A DNA stretch of 64,000 bases from Eutreptiella sp. 'Long Island Sound 2002' (taxonomy: Eukaryota; Euglenozoa; Euglenophyceae; Eutreptiales; Eutreptiaceae). Of this stretch, positions 9,439 through 21,140 are shown in pieces. Location: assembly GCA_964036045.1 (NCBI GenBank), contig OZ038378.1, positions 183,298,944-183,362,943 of the forward strand. Reading direction: 5' to 3'. Below the pieces are notes generated by a model that saw only the letters and a list, made by a program, of their open reading frames with translations, ran no database searches and was not told the origin of the DNA. Positions within the stretch are counted from its first letter, which is position 1, and the number at the start of each line of letters is the position of its first letter. The position numbers and the translations under genes were made by a program.

Positions 9439-12400
9439 ATGGATGACCAGGACCATATCACGCGTGACCAGACCGTCCCCACTTTCGAGGATGACCTTGG
9501 CTCTTGCCCCGACCCCGGATCTGGAGCTACCTCCAGCCCCTGTGTGGCTGGGCGCTTGCTGCCGTGCCAGGATGGGCACCCGCACTATCACATTGCCCCG
9601 GACTCTGCGCTCACCCTCGGCCGCTGCAAGGACCTGCCGGCGCAGAACCGGTGGGCAGACCCGCGCATGTCTTCACGGCACTGCACATTCGAAGCACGGC
9701 AGGAGACCCTTTGGCTGACTGACAGCAGCTCCAACGGCGTTCTGGTGAACTCAGTGAGGTGCGGTGCGGTGCGGTGCGGCTCGATGTGGTGCAGTGCGGT
9801 GCTGTGCGGTGCTGTGATGTTTCGCATCCCACTCTCTGATTCCATTTATTCTTGTATTTTTCCCTCTACTCACGGTGCTTGTTGTGCCCTGAGAACTTCT
9901 TTGCAATTCTCACTCTCTGGCTTGATGTCACTCCCGTGGCATCCTCAGCCTTGTTCCATTGTTGGCTCTTACTTGTGTGTTGCTTTCTGAGTGCTCTTGT
10001 GACTGATGCGCGCACATCCGATGGTGCGGTGTGGTACCATGTCCTATACAATCCCGTGCCCCACTTGGTTGCGATGATCTGTTCCAAAGCGTAGCCACGC
10101 ATTGCATTGCGTCCAAATGTGCAGGGTGCCGAAGGGGGAGGCTGTGAAGCTTGCGCATGGGGACGAGGTTGCGCTGACGCGGCGGCAGGTCAAGGACGAC
10201 GTGGAGCGCGCCCCGATTCTGTACATTGTGCAGTTGCCAGAGGGAAGCCGCCCGGCCCCTGCGGCACAGTCAAGACCGGCGCCAGTCCTCAGCCGCAGTG
10301 GCACTGTTGTGCTGCCCACTGCAGCGCCTCTGAGTCCCCCTGCGGCGCGCGCCACGCCCGCCACGCCAGATGCCTTACCGCCCACTCCCCCGCAGATTGC
10401 GACGCCCCCGGCTCATCCGGCAGTGCCGCAGAGAGAGCCATCCCACAGCAGCGGTGCGAGCGACGGGAAGCCTGCCACCGGCCCTGCCCGCCCCCGCAGC
10501 CCTACGCGCTCAGGCACTGTGGTCATAGACTTGGAGCGAGATGCAGACACGGACGCTCCTCCAGCCAAAAAGCCCCGTCGGACCCCATCCCGGAAAGCCG
10601 CAGTCCCGCGCACAACGGCCGACATGTCGTCCATGGAGGAGAACCTGCAGTGCGGTGTATGTCAGGAGGTCATCACCCCCAACCCCCCAACCACCACCTA
10701 CTATTTGTCGGAGTATTCATTCTGAACTGCGGAACCCACCCACCACCACAACCTCTCCCACTGCAGTGTGGCATGTGTTGGGAGTTATCTGCCCCCCCTT
10801 CCCCCTCCCAGCCCTCCCCTCCTGACATACACCACACTGCAGTGGGGAACGGGGGGAGTGAATATCTCCTGACTGTCTTCACTTGCGTTCTGGGCATGAT
10901 GCAGTGCAAACGGTCTCAAGCGCGTTGTGCTTTCTTTGTGTGACCTACTTGATACTTGTTGATGGAGTTTCTGTCTGTGTCAACAGCGTGGTTTTTTGAG
11001 ACGGAGCGGAAGTTGGTCCCAATGTGCACCAAAGCAACCCACAACGCGTCCGCACGGCGGCAACTTTCCCCCGCTGCATTGTGGCATGTGTCATAAACTA
11101 TTTCGCCCTCCTCCCCTCCCCCTTTGCATTGTGGCATATGTCAAGAGGTGCCCCTGCCCTACCCCTTTTCCTATGTGGTATGTCAGCTGGTGTTCACCCA
11201 CTCTTCCACCCTGCAAGAAAAGGTGCATCGGAGAAGGAGGATATGTTTCTCAGCATTGAGTACTTACACGGTGAAAAGTTGGCGAACCACCCTTGTGCTC
11301 CCTTGGGGTGAATTGAATTTCCCATTTCATCTTCCTCACCATCACCATCATCACCACATCATCACAGAGGCTTCAAATGGCACAGTCGTTGTTTACATGC
11401 CTCCGCCTTTGGCTGCACTCGCACCCACACCCAAACCAACAAGGTTGCTAGTCCCATGGGCCCCACCCCCCTAGCAACCCATGTTGCTTGATTCTGCGCT
11501 CTGAAGAGATTCAGGCACTTGTGATGGACCTGCCCTCAAAATGAGGTGCATTGAGGTCTCCAAGGTTGCCACAGAGTTGGATTGTTCTTCATTGAATTCC
11601 AAGAGGCGGCACTCAAAGGTGGAGGTTGCTGCCAAGCTTTTTAGTTGCATCGTGACACCGCTGTCAAGCTAAAAATCGTTGAGTATGCCACAGAATTTGT
11701 GTGGTCCAAAGTTATCGGCTGCCCCTCCCAAAATGTTCAGGATTGGGTGGTCAAATGGGCGCCATTGAAGAAGCTGGCTCACCAAAAGGGTGGCACAAAG
11801 AAGCCTTTACACCCAAGCAAAATGTTGCGTCATCATGAAATCGAAGGTCGCAAATGCAACTGCTTACTCAATGGGTGGACTCATGCCATTGTGGTTGCAG
11901 AAATGATGATGATGAAAAAGGCCCAATTTCTTCATGACGATGATTATCATCCCGATGAAGTGAACATTGTTTGGGCCTGGGGTGGTGTGGGGTGGGGTTT
12001 GGCCAAAGCATTTGAAATCACCCAGGAGGGAAATCATTGTGGAGGGATATTATGGAGCCCAGTTTCATCGCTAAGGATTTCAAGATCTCAGAAGATGTCC
12101 TGTCCTCACATGCTTCCAAGCCCAAGCCCAAGACCAAGCCCAAAGCTCAGGCCAAGCCCACGCCCAAAGCAGGCAAGGGGCTTATGCAATTGTGCAAATG
12201 AGGAGATTGTAGTAAAAGGATTCCCCGCCAAGAAAGTGGAACACACTGTGCAAACTGCTGCATTTGTTTGTTGTGTTGTGTGCTTCACTTCTCAAAGGGG
12301 CATATGGGTGGATCTTCTACACACCACATTTTGGTTTTGTGCACAACCTCGTCTTGTCTAAGCCCCACCTCATGTGGATTGTAATTTTCTTTCCATTTTC

Positions 12401-15400
12401 AGGAGGCTTGGACCGGGGTGGTCGGGGGGTGCCCCATATGTGAGTCACATCTGCCTGCCCCATGCACATCCCATGCACATCACGCATGTCCTCCACACCT
12501 ACGTTGCGTGTGCCTTCCTCATGTACATCAAGGGTACAGCCTCCGTATGCCTGAACATGCATGCGGCAGCACACGTGGGAACATGGGACACATGGGATGG
12601 GTCGGACTTGTGCTACAGTACAGAAGTGAGAGCAACGCCTGAGAAAGCGTCCCAGACTCGGCAACTGTCATAACACATGTACACTCTGTGCCCAGCTGAT
12701 GGCCTGTGAGCCGGATCGGTCAGCGAAGGATCTGACTCTGTACCTGAACCATGTTTTCCATCTTGCCTCTCCTGTTCGCGCGTACCACAGGTGTTCTACA
12801 AGCCCGTCACTTGCATCCCCTGTATGCACAACTTCTGTGCCGCATGCTTCAGCCAGTGGATGGAGCGCAGCGATGCCTGTCCCCAGTGCCGCGTTAAGGT
12901 CGTGGAAGTTCGGCGCAATCACGCCATCGCAAATGTTGCGGAGGACTTCCTCAAGTCGTACCCGGACCGGCGCCGCTCTGAAGCGGAGCTGAAGGAGCTC
13001 GACGCAAAGAACAAGATATTGGATGAGATGCTGCGTGTGTCTGGCAAGCGCACCCGTTCTTTCTCTGACTCGGAGGACGAGGAGGACGAGGAAGAAGAGG
13101 TCTGTCGGGCCCCCATTCTTTCCTCTTCGTTGGATACGGGGGCAAGGTCGCTGTTCCGAATACCACGCCCTTATTTGAGCCTCCCCCAATACTACAAGAG
13201 ATCGAGGTCCAGAGTTCCGCTGAACAAAGGAGTACCAGCGAGGGGTAGGGGTGTGTGTGGGGGGTCCCAGACCACCCACAACCTCCACCCTGTTTCGGGG
13301 ACCTGGGTCCCCCGAATGCGCTTGAATCCTTTGCCTGAATCAGTAGATTCCTGGCTGCAGCAGTGAAAAGGACGTTTTTTAAGACAGGTGCCTGTGCTGT
13401 AATGAGAGATAACTCTGTGTAACTGTGTTCACCTTTTCTAAGCAGACGATTCTCATGCAAAAGTGCGCTGCTTGTGGCAGCAAGGTGTCAGTTCAATCAT
13501 GGACCTTGATGCACCTCAGCAGGCCCAGTTTGAGGAACAACACCCTGGCATTGCAACCGGGGCTGTTGTGTTCACTGAGTGTGCAGTACCTTCAACCATC
13601 ACCGTTTTTTGCAACGACAGCTGCAGCCTCATCAGTACAAAGGAACAATGGAAGCAGTGCCAAGACTCCTGTCAAGATGCCGACACCTGCTGAACCTAGG
13701 CCAGCCGCTGCCAGAAGGCATGTTGCTAAACATGTGACGGTGGACCAAAGTTTTGAAAAGTTTGGCAGGTGTGGGCTGTGCAACAACAAAGGGTTGTTCG
13801 TTTTCAAATATTGTGGGGCAAAGGTGGCTTGGATACCAGGTATATACCATTGAGCTACCACCCCTCTCTGACAGTGAACTGCTGAACTGTGACATACAGA
13901 CCAGCGACTGTTTTATTAGAAGATTCCAACAAATGAGGGGTTTGCTAATAACCCTAACTCCGCAACAATCAGAAAAAACATATTTTTTGGGGCTGTGACT
14001 GGGCACTTGGCCAATTTATGACCGTTTACCCCAGCCCGGATGAGCCCGAAGCACTGGATCCCCCCCCCCCCCCCCTCCAAAACGGGGTGCCCCCCAGCCC
14101 CCCAACACGCTCTAAGTGATTGGGCCAAATTCCTCCGCGTCTTCGGCGCAATCTTTCGTCATGTAGTTTCCAGCATACACGGCACTGCAGCACGTGCGAT
14201 TGAGACGATGCAACCGAGGATCTTGGTCAGTCAGATTCCGCCTTCGTTCTCAACTATGTTGGCCAGGGTCTCGAGGCAGGTCATCATGACTGTGCTGATG
14301 GCGGGAGTAACATTGTGAGTCTGGCCACCAGCCCGCGGGTCCAAGGGGAATGTGCGCTCCATAGCACTACCCCCCCCCCCCCAGCCTGGTGCATCCAAGA
14401 CTCAGTATGATCCACTAACGTCTGATGTGTGCCGGAGTAGGAATCAGACCCAGCCCCTCGATGCACGATGCAGGTGCTGACTGCAGCCCTTCACCTCCCA
14501 CCACCGTCCTCGCTCTCACTTTCCTCTCTCGCAGGACGAAGAAGATGTGGACTCTGCGGACGGGTCAGACGGCGGCGTGGCTCACGGAGGTGGGCACTGG
14601 CCCCCGCTGATGGGGGGCTTCACCTTCGGGGCCCCATTCGGGGGCCCCATCCGCCCCGCTTTCGGGTATGGCATGGGGGCATGGCACGCAGGAATGCCAG
14701 ACACGTGCCGCGCGTGCGCCATCCCGGACCGGCACGGATACCAGTGCCCTACGGAGGGCAAGCGCCACAAGACGTGCGTTCTTTGCCGTCAGCGCTTTCC
14801 AGATCGCGAGTGTGGGGTCGCGACGGAGTGCGCCCTGTGCAAGAAGGCCTTCTGCGACCCGTATTGGGGCTGTCGGTATGCCGCTGACCAACCGCCTGCA
14901 CGCCTGCACCCTCTGCAGCCTCGGCAAGCCTCCACACGCCTCTTTACCCTCCACAGGGCGTTTTTCAGTGGACAAGTTCTTTTCGTTTTTTTGCCACTCA
15001 CAAAGCGTTGACCTGCCTGGCCGTTGGTTATCCTCCGTCCGCCATCGCTTACCTAAACTACTGTTGGTTGCCCTCCAACCGCCGTTGGTTGCTTTTCAAG
15101 GGCCGTCCAATTGTCTGCCTAAATAATGAGCTGGAGGACGGAAGTTTTTTTATATTTTAATCAAAACCTTCCTGACCCTCCACTGCCCTCAACATTCATC
15201 CTCTCCATCACCGATGTCAGCTCCTGCTGTAGCTGCTGCTTGATCATATGCCTGCCCCCGTGGTCCGTTTGGTTCCAGCCGTATTGGTTTTGTCAGCGCG
15301 GAGATGCACGCACGTTGATGGCTCGCCGCATGATTATGGGCCATCGCAGTCCCTCACTGCCCCTGTGCAGTCCCATGCCCATCCCTCCAAGCGACCCTCC

Positions 15401-17310
15401 AAGCGCCCACACGGCACCCCGTCCCCTCCATGCCCTTCCACGGCGCTCCGGAGCACCCCACACACCTGCAGTACTCCGTGCCTCCCTGGGCGCACCCACA
15501 GCAACCGCTGCAGGGGTAGGGGGGCACTGCGGCTGGGGCAGGGTGCACAGCTGCAGGGGGCAGCGGCCATGCGCAGGGGCTGGGGGCTCTGCCGCTGGGG
15601 TGGAGCGCTTCGCTGCAGGTGGCAGGGTGCACAGCTGCAGCGGGTAATAGGGCAGGATGCACTGCTGCTTGGGCTGCCACGGGGGGGGGGGGGGGGCGCG
15701 AGGGTGCAACCTCCCCCTGCAGCGGTGCACCGCGCACCCATGCCGAGGTACATCCTGCCCCGGCGGTAGCACACCCTGCCCCTGCAGCAGTGCCTCATGC
15801 CCTTGCAGCTGTGCATCCTGCCCCCGCGTCACTACATTCTGCCCTTGCAACAGTGCACCCCCACCCCCCAACCCACCAAGCAATAGCACAGTGTGCAGTA
15901 GCCCCATGCGGCAGCACAGTGTGCAAACCCGCTGCACCCTGCCCCAGCAGCAGTGCCCCATGCCCCAGCGACAGTGCATCCAGTCCTTGTGCATCACACC
16001 CGGCCCTAGCAGTGCACTCCAGCAGCAGTGCACCTTGCCCCTGCCCCTGAAGCAGTGCACCCTCCCTCAGCGCCACTGCATCCTAACCGGCAACAGTGCG
16101 CCCTGCCCTTGCAGCACTGCACATTGCCCCCCTCACAACCCTCCTCACAACCCTCTACACAACCCTCTACACAACCCTCTACACAACCCTCTACACAACC
16201 CTCTACACAACTCTCTACAACCCTCCACACAAACCTCTACACAAAACCCTCTACAACCCTCTCTGGCCCTCAACCCTCCACACTTCTCAACAACCTTTAC
16301 ACGTTAGGTCTATGGAGGGAAGGGACTCGCTGCAGCCCTTGTGGCAGCGGCGCATGGGTATGTTCCCGCCACGGGCCTTCGGGGGAAACCCCGTGGAGAT
16401 GCAGATCCTGGTCACGCACACCCGCAGCAAAGCGCTGAACGCCAACGACGTGTGGCAAGTGTGCATGGGGCACATGAATCGGGAGTGGGTGTTGCAGGCG
16501 AAAGATCTGCCGTCCTTCGTTGCTGCATCCTCTACGTCGCTCGCTGGTCCCGGCTCCGCCCCGATCCCACTCGGTGTCGCAGCCCCAGCGCCGGCCCCAG
16601 CGCCGGCGACCGCGACCGGCCTGCCTCCAGCTGCTACTACCGCCCCAATCGCCGGCACTGCCACATCAGACGAGACAGCCGCGGTGCCCGCAGCCACCAA
16701 TGCCGCAGCCCCAGAGGGCACAGCAGCATCAGCCGCCGCCACCACAAGTGGAGCACCCGTAGCCTTGCCCAGTACGTCCAGCTCTACCTCCAGCTCAGAC
16801 CTGCCCCGGGCTGCCGCTGATGAAGATCCTGCAGCAACGGCCGCCGCCTCCCCCGACCCCTCCGCCCCGACTGACCCCTTGGCACCCGCTGCCTCCGCCT
16901 TGAGCGGCGGCTCCGTCACATCCGCGGCCACTCCTCCGGACGCTCCACCGTCCTGCTCGACAGCGGCCTGCGCCTCTGCTGCATCCTCCGCCTCCGCCTC
17001 TGTCTCCGCGACCGCCGCGACACCGGCACCAGCAGCGCCTGCGGGCTCCTCCGGTGCTGCCGCCGCCCCGGCGCTGGGCCCGGTGCTCGAGCCCAGCAGG
17101 TTAACACCCGAGCACCCGTGCTGCCTGCGGTGTGCCGGGGAGGTGTTCGCGGAGCTGGTGTTTCAGTACCGCGTGGCCCTGCCCAGCTCGGAGCTACCGG
17201 CGGCGGCGTCCAGTCGGCCCTACTGCTGGTACGGCAAGGAGTGCCGCACGCAGAAGCACAATCGCGCGCACGCGGAGCGATACAATCACGCATGCAACTC
17301 CATACGGTGA
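9439..17310 (+). CDS. CHFR: CHFR-type E3 ubiquitin ligase (FHA-RING-Cys-rich-PBZ), five exons
   Basis: Exons: 9439-9758, 10125-10668, 12791-13099, 14535-14875, 16308-17310. All junctions are GT-AG, the phases agree at every junction, and the sum is 839 codons including stop (838 aa; human CHFR is 664). The FHA domain (about residues 38-147) shows LTLGR, SSRHC and SSNGVLVN, the phosphothreonine-binding signature. The C3HC4 RING uses C283/C286, C299/H301, C304/C307 and C318/C321 and is split between exons 2 and 3. An acidic stretch leads into a Cys-rich region (about 449-504) ending in the CHFR motif FCDPYWGC. The C-terminus matches the CHFR zinc region and PBZ finger (C811-x5-C817, H826-x5-H832; YCWYGKECRTQ). 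In animals CHFR is a mitotic checkpoint ligase that binds poly(ADP-ribose). The Ala/Ser/Pro-rich insert of about 190 residues in exon 5 is unusual. The start is the first ATG before the FHA domain. Confidence 0.9.
9754..9825 (+). repeat. GGTGC microsatellite overlapping the CHFR exon 1 donor
   Basis: From the end of exon 1 the sequence runs as repeated GGTGC and related pentamers, later interrupted by TCGATGTGGTGCAGTGC. The phase-correct donor GT (9759-9760) is the first of several GGTGCG units, so adjacent GTs offer alternative donors. Confidence 0.7.
10761..11195 (+). repeat. Degenerate copies of the RING half-exon inside CHFR intron 2
   Basis: The end of exon 2 reads CTGCAGTGCGGTGTATGTCA (LQCGVCQE). 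Related 30-40 bp blocks recur downstream at 10761 (LQCGMCWEL), 11073 (LHCGMCHKLF), 11123 (LHCGICQEV) and, more weakly, 11171. The 11123 copy even keeps CAAGAG followed by GT, like the real donor. None is joined to a second RING half. Confidence 0.6.
15480..16130 (+). repeat. Degenerate minisatellite in CHFR intron 4
   Basis: Units of about 15-30 bp built on CCTGCCCCTGCAGCAGTGCA vary through this stretch, which lies inside the last CHFR intron. Long open frames in several frames and on both strands come from the repeat. Confidence 0.65.
16133..16260 (+). repeat. (ACACAACCCTCT)n tandem array upstream of CHFR exon 5
   Basis: A 12-bp unit ACACAACCCTCT is repeated about six times with variants. 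It gives a pyrimidine-rich stretch that ends some 50 bases before the exon 5 acceptor at 16306-16307. Confidence 0.8.
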
Positions 17311-19440
17311 GGGCGTGTGTGTGGTGTGTGGAGGAAGGGAGCCAGCCCCCTCCTCGTGCCCTATGCATGGGCCCCTTCCCCCTCACCACCCATGCGAGGG
17401 GGGGGGGCTGTTCTCAGGAGAAATGTACTGTCAACGTGTCCTTGTGCTACGCTGCTGGGCAGCCATTGTGTGCAATTGTTTTCCCTTGGTGTCTTAAAGA
17501 CGAACCAGGCCCTCCATATTTCTTGCTGGGGCACACTTTGTGTATGCGAGGGCTCAGCAAGCAGTGTGCCTTTAGTGGTTCATGGGCCTCTGGCCAGAGG
17601 GGACAGAATTGTGGCCATCGCAGATGCAAGTGCTTCCCCGCGAAAGACCGGCCCACAATTTTATGCAGAGTGGGGCTGAGTGTTCACTATGTGTGCCCCT
17701 TTGTGCAGCCCACGCAAGTGTACGCCGGTCGGCTCCCGTGTGCGGTCGTGTTTGTCCCCACTACAGTTCTTGCCACAACGGCTTCCATCTCACCTCCACC
17801 CGCGGCAGTAATGTAAATGGGGTTGAAGGCTCTTTTGTGATGTAAAACCACTTTTTTGCGAAATGCATCTTTCGGCATTTTTTTTTTAACGGATCCTAAC
17901 CTTCTGAGCTTACACATGTTTTGCACGTTTGGGCCCAGTCTGGGCATTTTGACCTCTTTTATATGCCTTTCCCTGTGAATCCTCGGAGTATGCAAGCAAT
18001 GCAAGCGATATCCGGCATTCCGCGCGGTCAGAATCAACAGTTCTCCACATTTTGCCATCGCTGACGTTCATTTCACGTGTAGAACCGGGGCTCAAGTGCT
18101 GCAAAAAGTGGTACTTAGGTTGGTTCAACACCCGTATTTTATCCGTCTGCAAAGGGACCGCATGCCGGCCTGGCACGCGAACCTTTGTGCTCGCTCGGTT
18201 CCTATGGTCCCTGTGGAGGTGTGCTCAGGATTTGGGTGGCCATGGCCTTGAGGGAGGGTGCAAGAGGCGGCGTACCGAAAATACTCAGCCATTCAGGCGG
18301 CGTTTTGGCGGAAATTGGTCATGGTTGTCTCTCTGGCTTCACATTAGGTCACTTACCTCTGTTGTTTTGGCAGTGTTTGGCAGTGTTTTGAGCTATTGGT
18401 AGGTTATCGGATTGCTTAAGTTGTGGGTCTTTGTACACGTGGTACTGTGGCGTGCCTAAGCTTCACCGGGCCACCAACCAAGTGTAGTTAAGTTCATTGG
18501 GCATGAATGCACGGGGCTGGCCTTTGGTTTGTGCCATGAGGCCTCATTCACTACTACTCTCAAGCCTTGGGGGTTTGGCATTTTGATTGTCGTGGGTCGT
18601 GGTTTCGAGATATGATAGGTTCAGGTTTTCAGCATCCTGAAATTCAACAAACGTGGCCGTTCTTCCAAGTGATATGACTGCAAACCCACATTCCTATGTA
18701 TGATTTACCAAGTATAGTTTGTTCATTTGCACATAATTGATTCCACTAAGCCCCGTTGGCTACCTCTTCCATGCGTTGGGAGTTTTTCCATTTTGGCTGA
18801 AATTGCTGTTGTCACGGGCCGTAATTTCGTTGGTCGTGTGGCGGCCAGCTGTGGAGATTGAACGTAAGTCCGTCGTCATTTTCTAACTTGAAACATGTAC
18901 GTGACATACACAAGGAGGACAAATGGTGCCTCACTGCCAACCCTGAGCCAAGACCTGAATCAGTGAACCAATTGAGGCTTTTGTTTTGGTGGCTGGAGTT
19001 TGCGCTACCAGACACCTCTCATCCTCCACCCCTACTACAGCGCCCTTAGAGGCAACTTTGAATCAGCCAATGAAGCATTCGAGAAACTCATGATTAGGTG
19101 AACTCAACACAACATTCAGCATTGGTTCAACGTGATCACCAGATCGCTTATGTCATGGATGCGTTTGGTACCTTCGTATCCGTGGCTTTATCCCTGTTCT
19201 CCACACAGGGCACGAAGGCACACAGCAGGCTGCCACGTCATGGGCAGTCTAATGGCCGTTCCATCGATGGATGTGATACCAGCACATGGCCTAGGGGGGA
19301 TTTCCGTTTGGCGCCATAAATCCATTTGATTGCTGCTCAAAATGCCAGCTTGAACTGAGATACAGCGAAGCGCTTGTTCAGGTCCAGGTTGCACCAGAAC
19401 GGCATCCTTAATGCCTGCGCAAGTTACTTGTGTCAGCAAA
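17311..19440. other. Intergenic stretch downstream of CHFR, no supported gene
   Basis: Only short frames without family motifs occur on either strand. A T-rich tract (17878-17889) follows the CHFR stop by ~570 bases. I cannot assign a polyadenylation site. Confidence 0.45.
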
Positions 19441-20806
19441 CATCCTTCCATCCCTTCCCTGTACTGTCCTCTAGGGGCAGCGGAGAAAGTAGCTGGAGAT
19501 TTTGCAAGGCCATAGGCTTTGGCTCACCTGTTCGTTGTCTCATGCTTTGCCATTGGCAAAGAGTAAAGGACCCACTCTACCGTGTTTTCAGCTCTGTACC
19601 TCAGCTTGGCAGCTGGGAAAGAACTTCGCACAGATGCATTTTGCACGATTCGAAGAGTCATACTGCTTATTTCCTCCCATCTAAAGGGCAATCGCAATCA
19701 GAAATTTTGTGGAGACTGGAGGCAAGGGTTTGCTGTGTTCATTTGCAGGAGAGTTGCATGGGGTGGTTCGGTCTGGGATATCTTCTTTTGTTGGATCTTG
19801 AGAAGTGACGGATTGGATCATCCGAAGTGATAGTGAGTGCTGATTGTGTTTTTCCTGTTCCATGGTGTTCCATGGTTCCATGGTGTTCCCAGCACACCTT
19901 TTGGCCTTTTTCATCGGAGATTGGGGTCCTGCCCTATGTCTGGCGTAACCTGCCTTTGAAGACTGACTGGGGAGGGCAAATGAACGTGGTGAGAGCGTAC
20001 TGATGCTTCAGTCTGATTGAACTGCCAAAGATTGCTGCATATGCATCCCAGGGCGTGCATGTGTGGAGCGCTTTGTGATCTGCATGTGGCCCCCTCTCCC
20101 CCGAGCCACCTGCCAAAGCAAGGGGCGCCAAACGGTAGCAGCTGTAGACATGAGGACACCTCCTCGTTGGTACACTAGTACTGACCGGCGGCACTGATAC
20201 ATTCCGTGCCTTCTATGAGAGCCGCTTTGTGAGGTACAAACCAAGGGTAGTGAGGTACATAGGGTGTTGCCCCCTTGGTAAGACCTTGTTTCTGAATTGT
20301 CAAAGGATGCCTGAGCTCCCAAAGACACGTACCAACCCAGCTTTCCTCCAAGGGTAGCGGAGATAGTAGGCGCAGATTTTTCAAGAGCCATAAGCCTTGG
20401 CATACCTGCACATTGTCTCATGCTTTTCCATTGGCAAAGAGTAAAGGATCCACTCTACCGTGTTTTCAGCTCTGTACCTAAGCTTGGCAGCTGGGGAAAG
20501 AACTTCGCACAGATGCATTTTGCACGATTCGAAGAGTCATACTGCTTATTTCCTCCCATCTAAAGGGCAATCGCAATCAGAAATTTGTGGAGACTGAAGA
20601 CAAAGGTTTGCTATGTTCATTTGCAGGAGAGTTGCATGGGGTGGTTCCTCTCGTAAATTGAAAAACGTTTCATGGTATGCCCAGCAAACATTTTGGCCTT
20701 TTTCATCGGAGATTGGGTTCCTACCCTGTGTCTGGCGTGACCTGCCTTTGAAGACTGACAGCATTGGGAGGGCAAATGAACGTGGTCAGAGCGTACTGAG
20801 AGCACT
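19440..20806 (+). repeat. Direct duplication, two copies of about 450-540 bp
   Basis: Copy 1 (about 19440-19995) and copy 2 (about 20330-20806) share long near-identical runs, such as GCAAAGAGTAAAGGA, CTCTACCGTGTTTTCAGCTC, GAACTTCGCACAGATGCATT and CATTTGCAGGAGAGTTGCAT. The offset is 879 bp in the first half and 792 bp in the second, so copy 1 carries about 87 extra bases or copy 2 lost them. No coding function is apparent. Confidence 0.8.
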
Positions 20807-21140
20807 TGCATCGAGCTGGTAGCGATTGGATTGACTGATGGCCGTTGAAACTTGCCAACGATCCTCGAGCGACTGACAGGCCAATGGCCAACCAATGGCC
20901 GCTCCAGGGCTGCTCTGTGGCAACCAACGGCGGCGTCACGGAAGGCAGTCCTTTTGTCCTTTCCTCAAAATGCACCTTTGGAGCGTTATGCATTGCCACG
21001 TCCCTTTTCTCAGTGTCATGGAATACTTCTGCCATGAGGTATCGGATGCCCAAGGCAACACACAGGAGCGATGCTCTTGAGGCCTGTTGACCCCCGCTGT
21101 CATGCCCAACGACTAAGCGGTGAGGCCGGTGTTGGAACCG

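Noticed and set aside
15293-16307. Long Cys/Pro/Ser-rich frames on both strands in CHFR intron 4
   Set aside because: They arise from the TGCCCCTGCAGCAGTGCA minisatellite. Phase-matched splicing from 14875 to 16308 removes the whole stretch.
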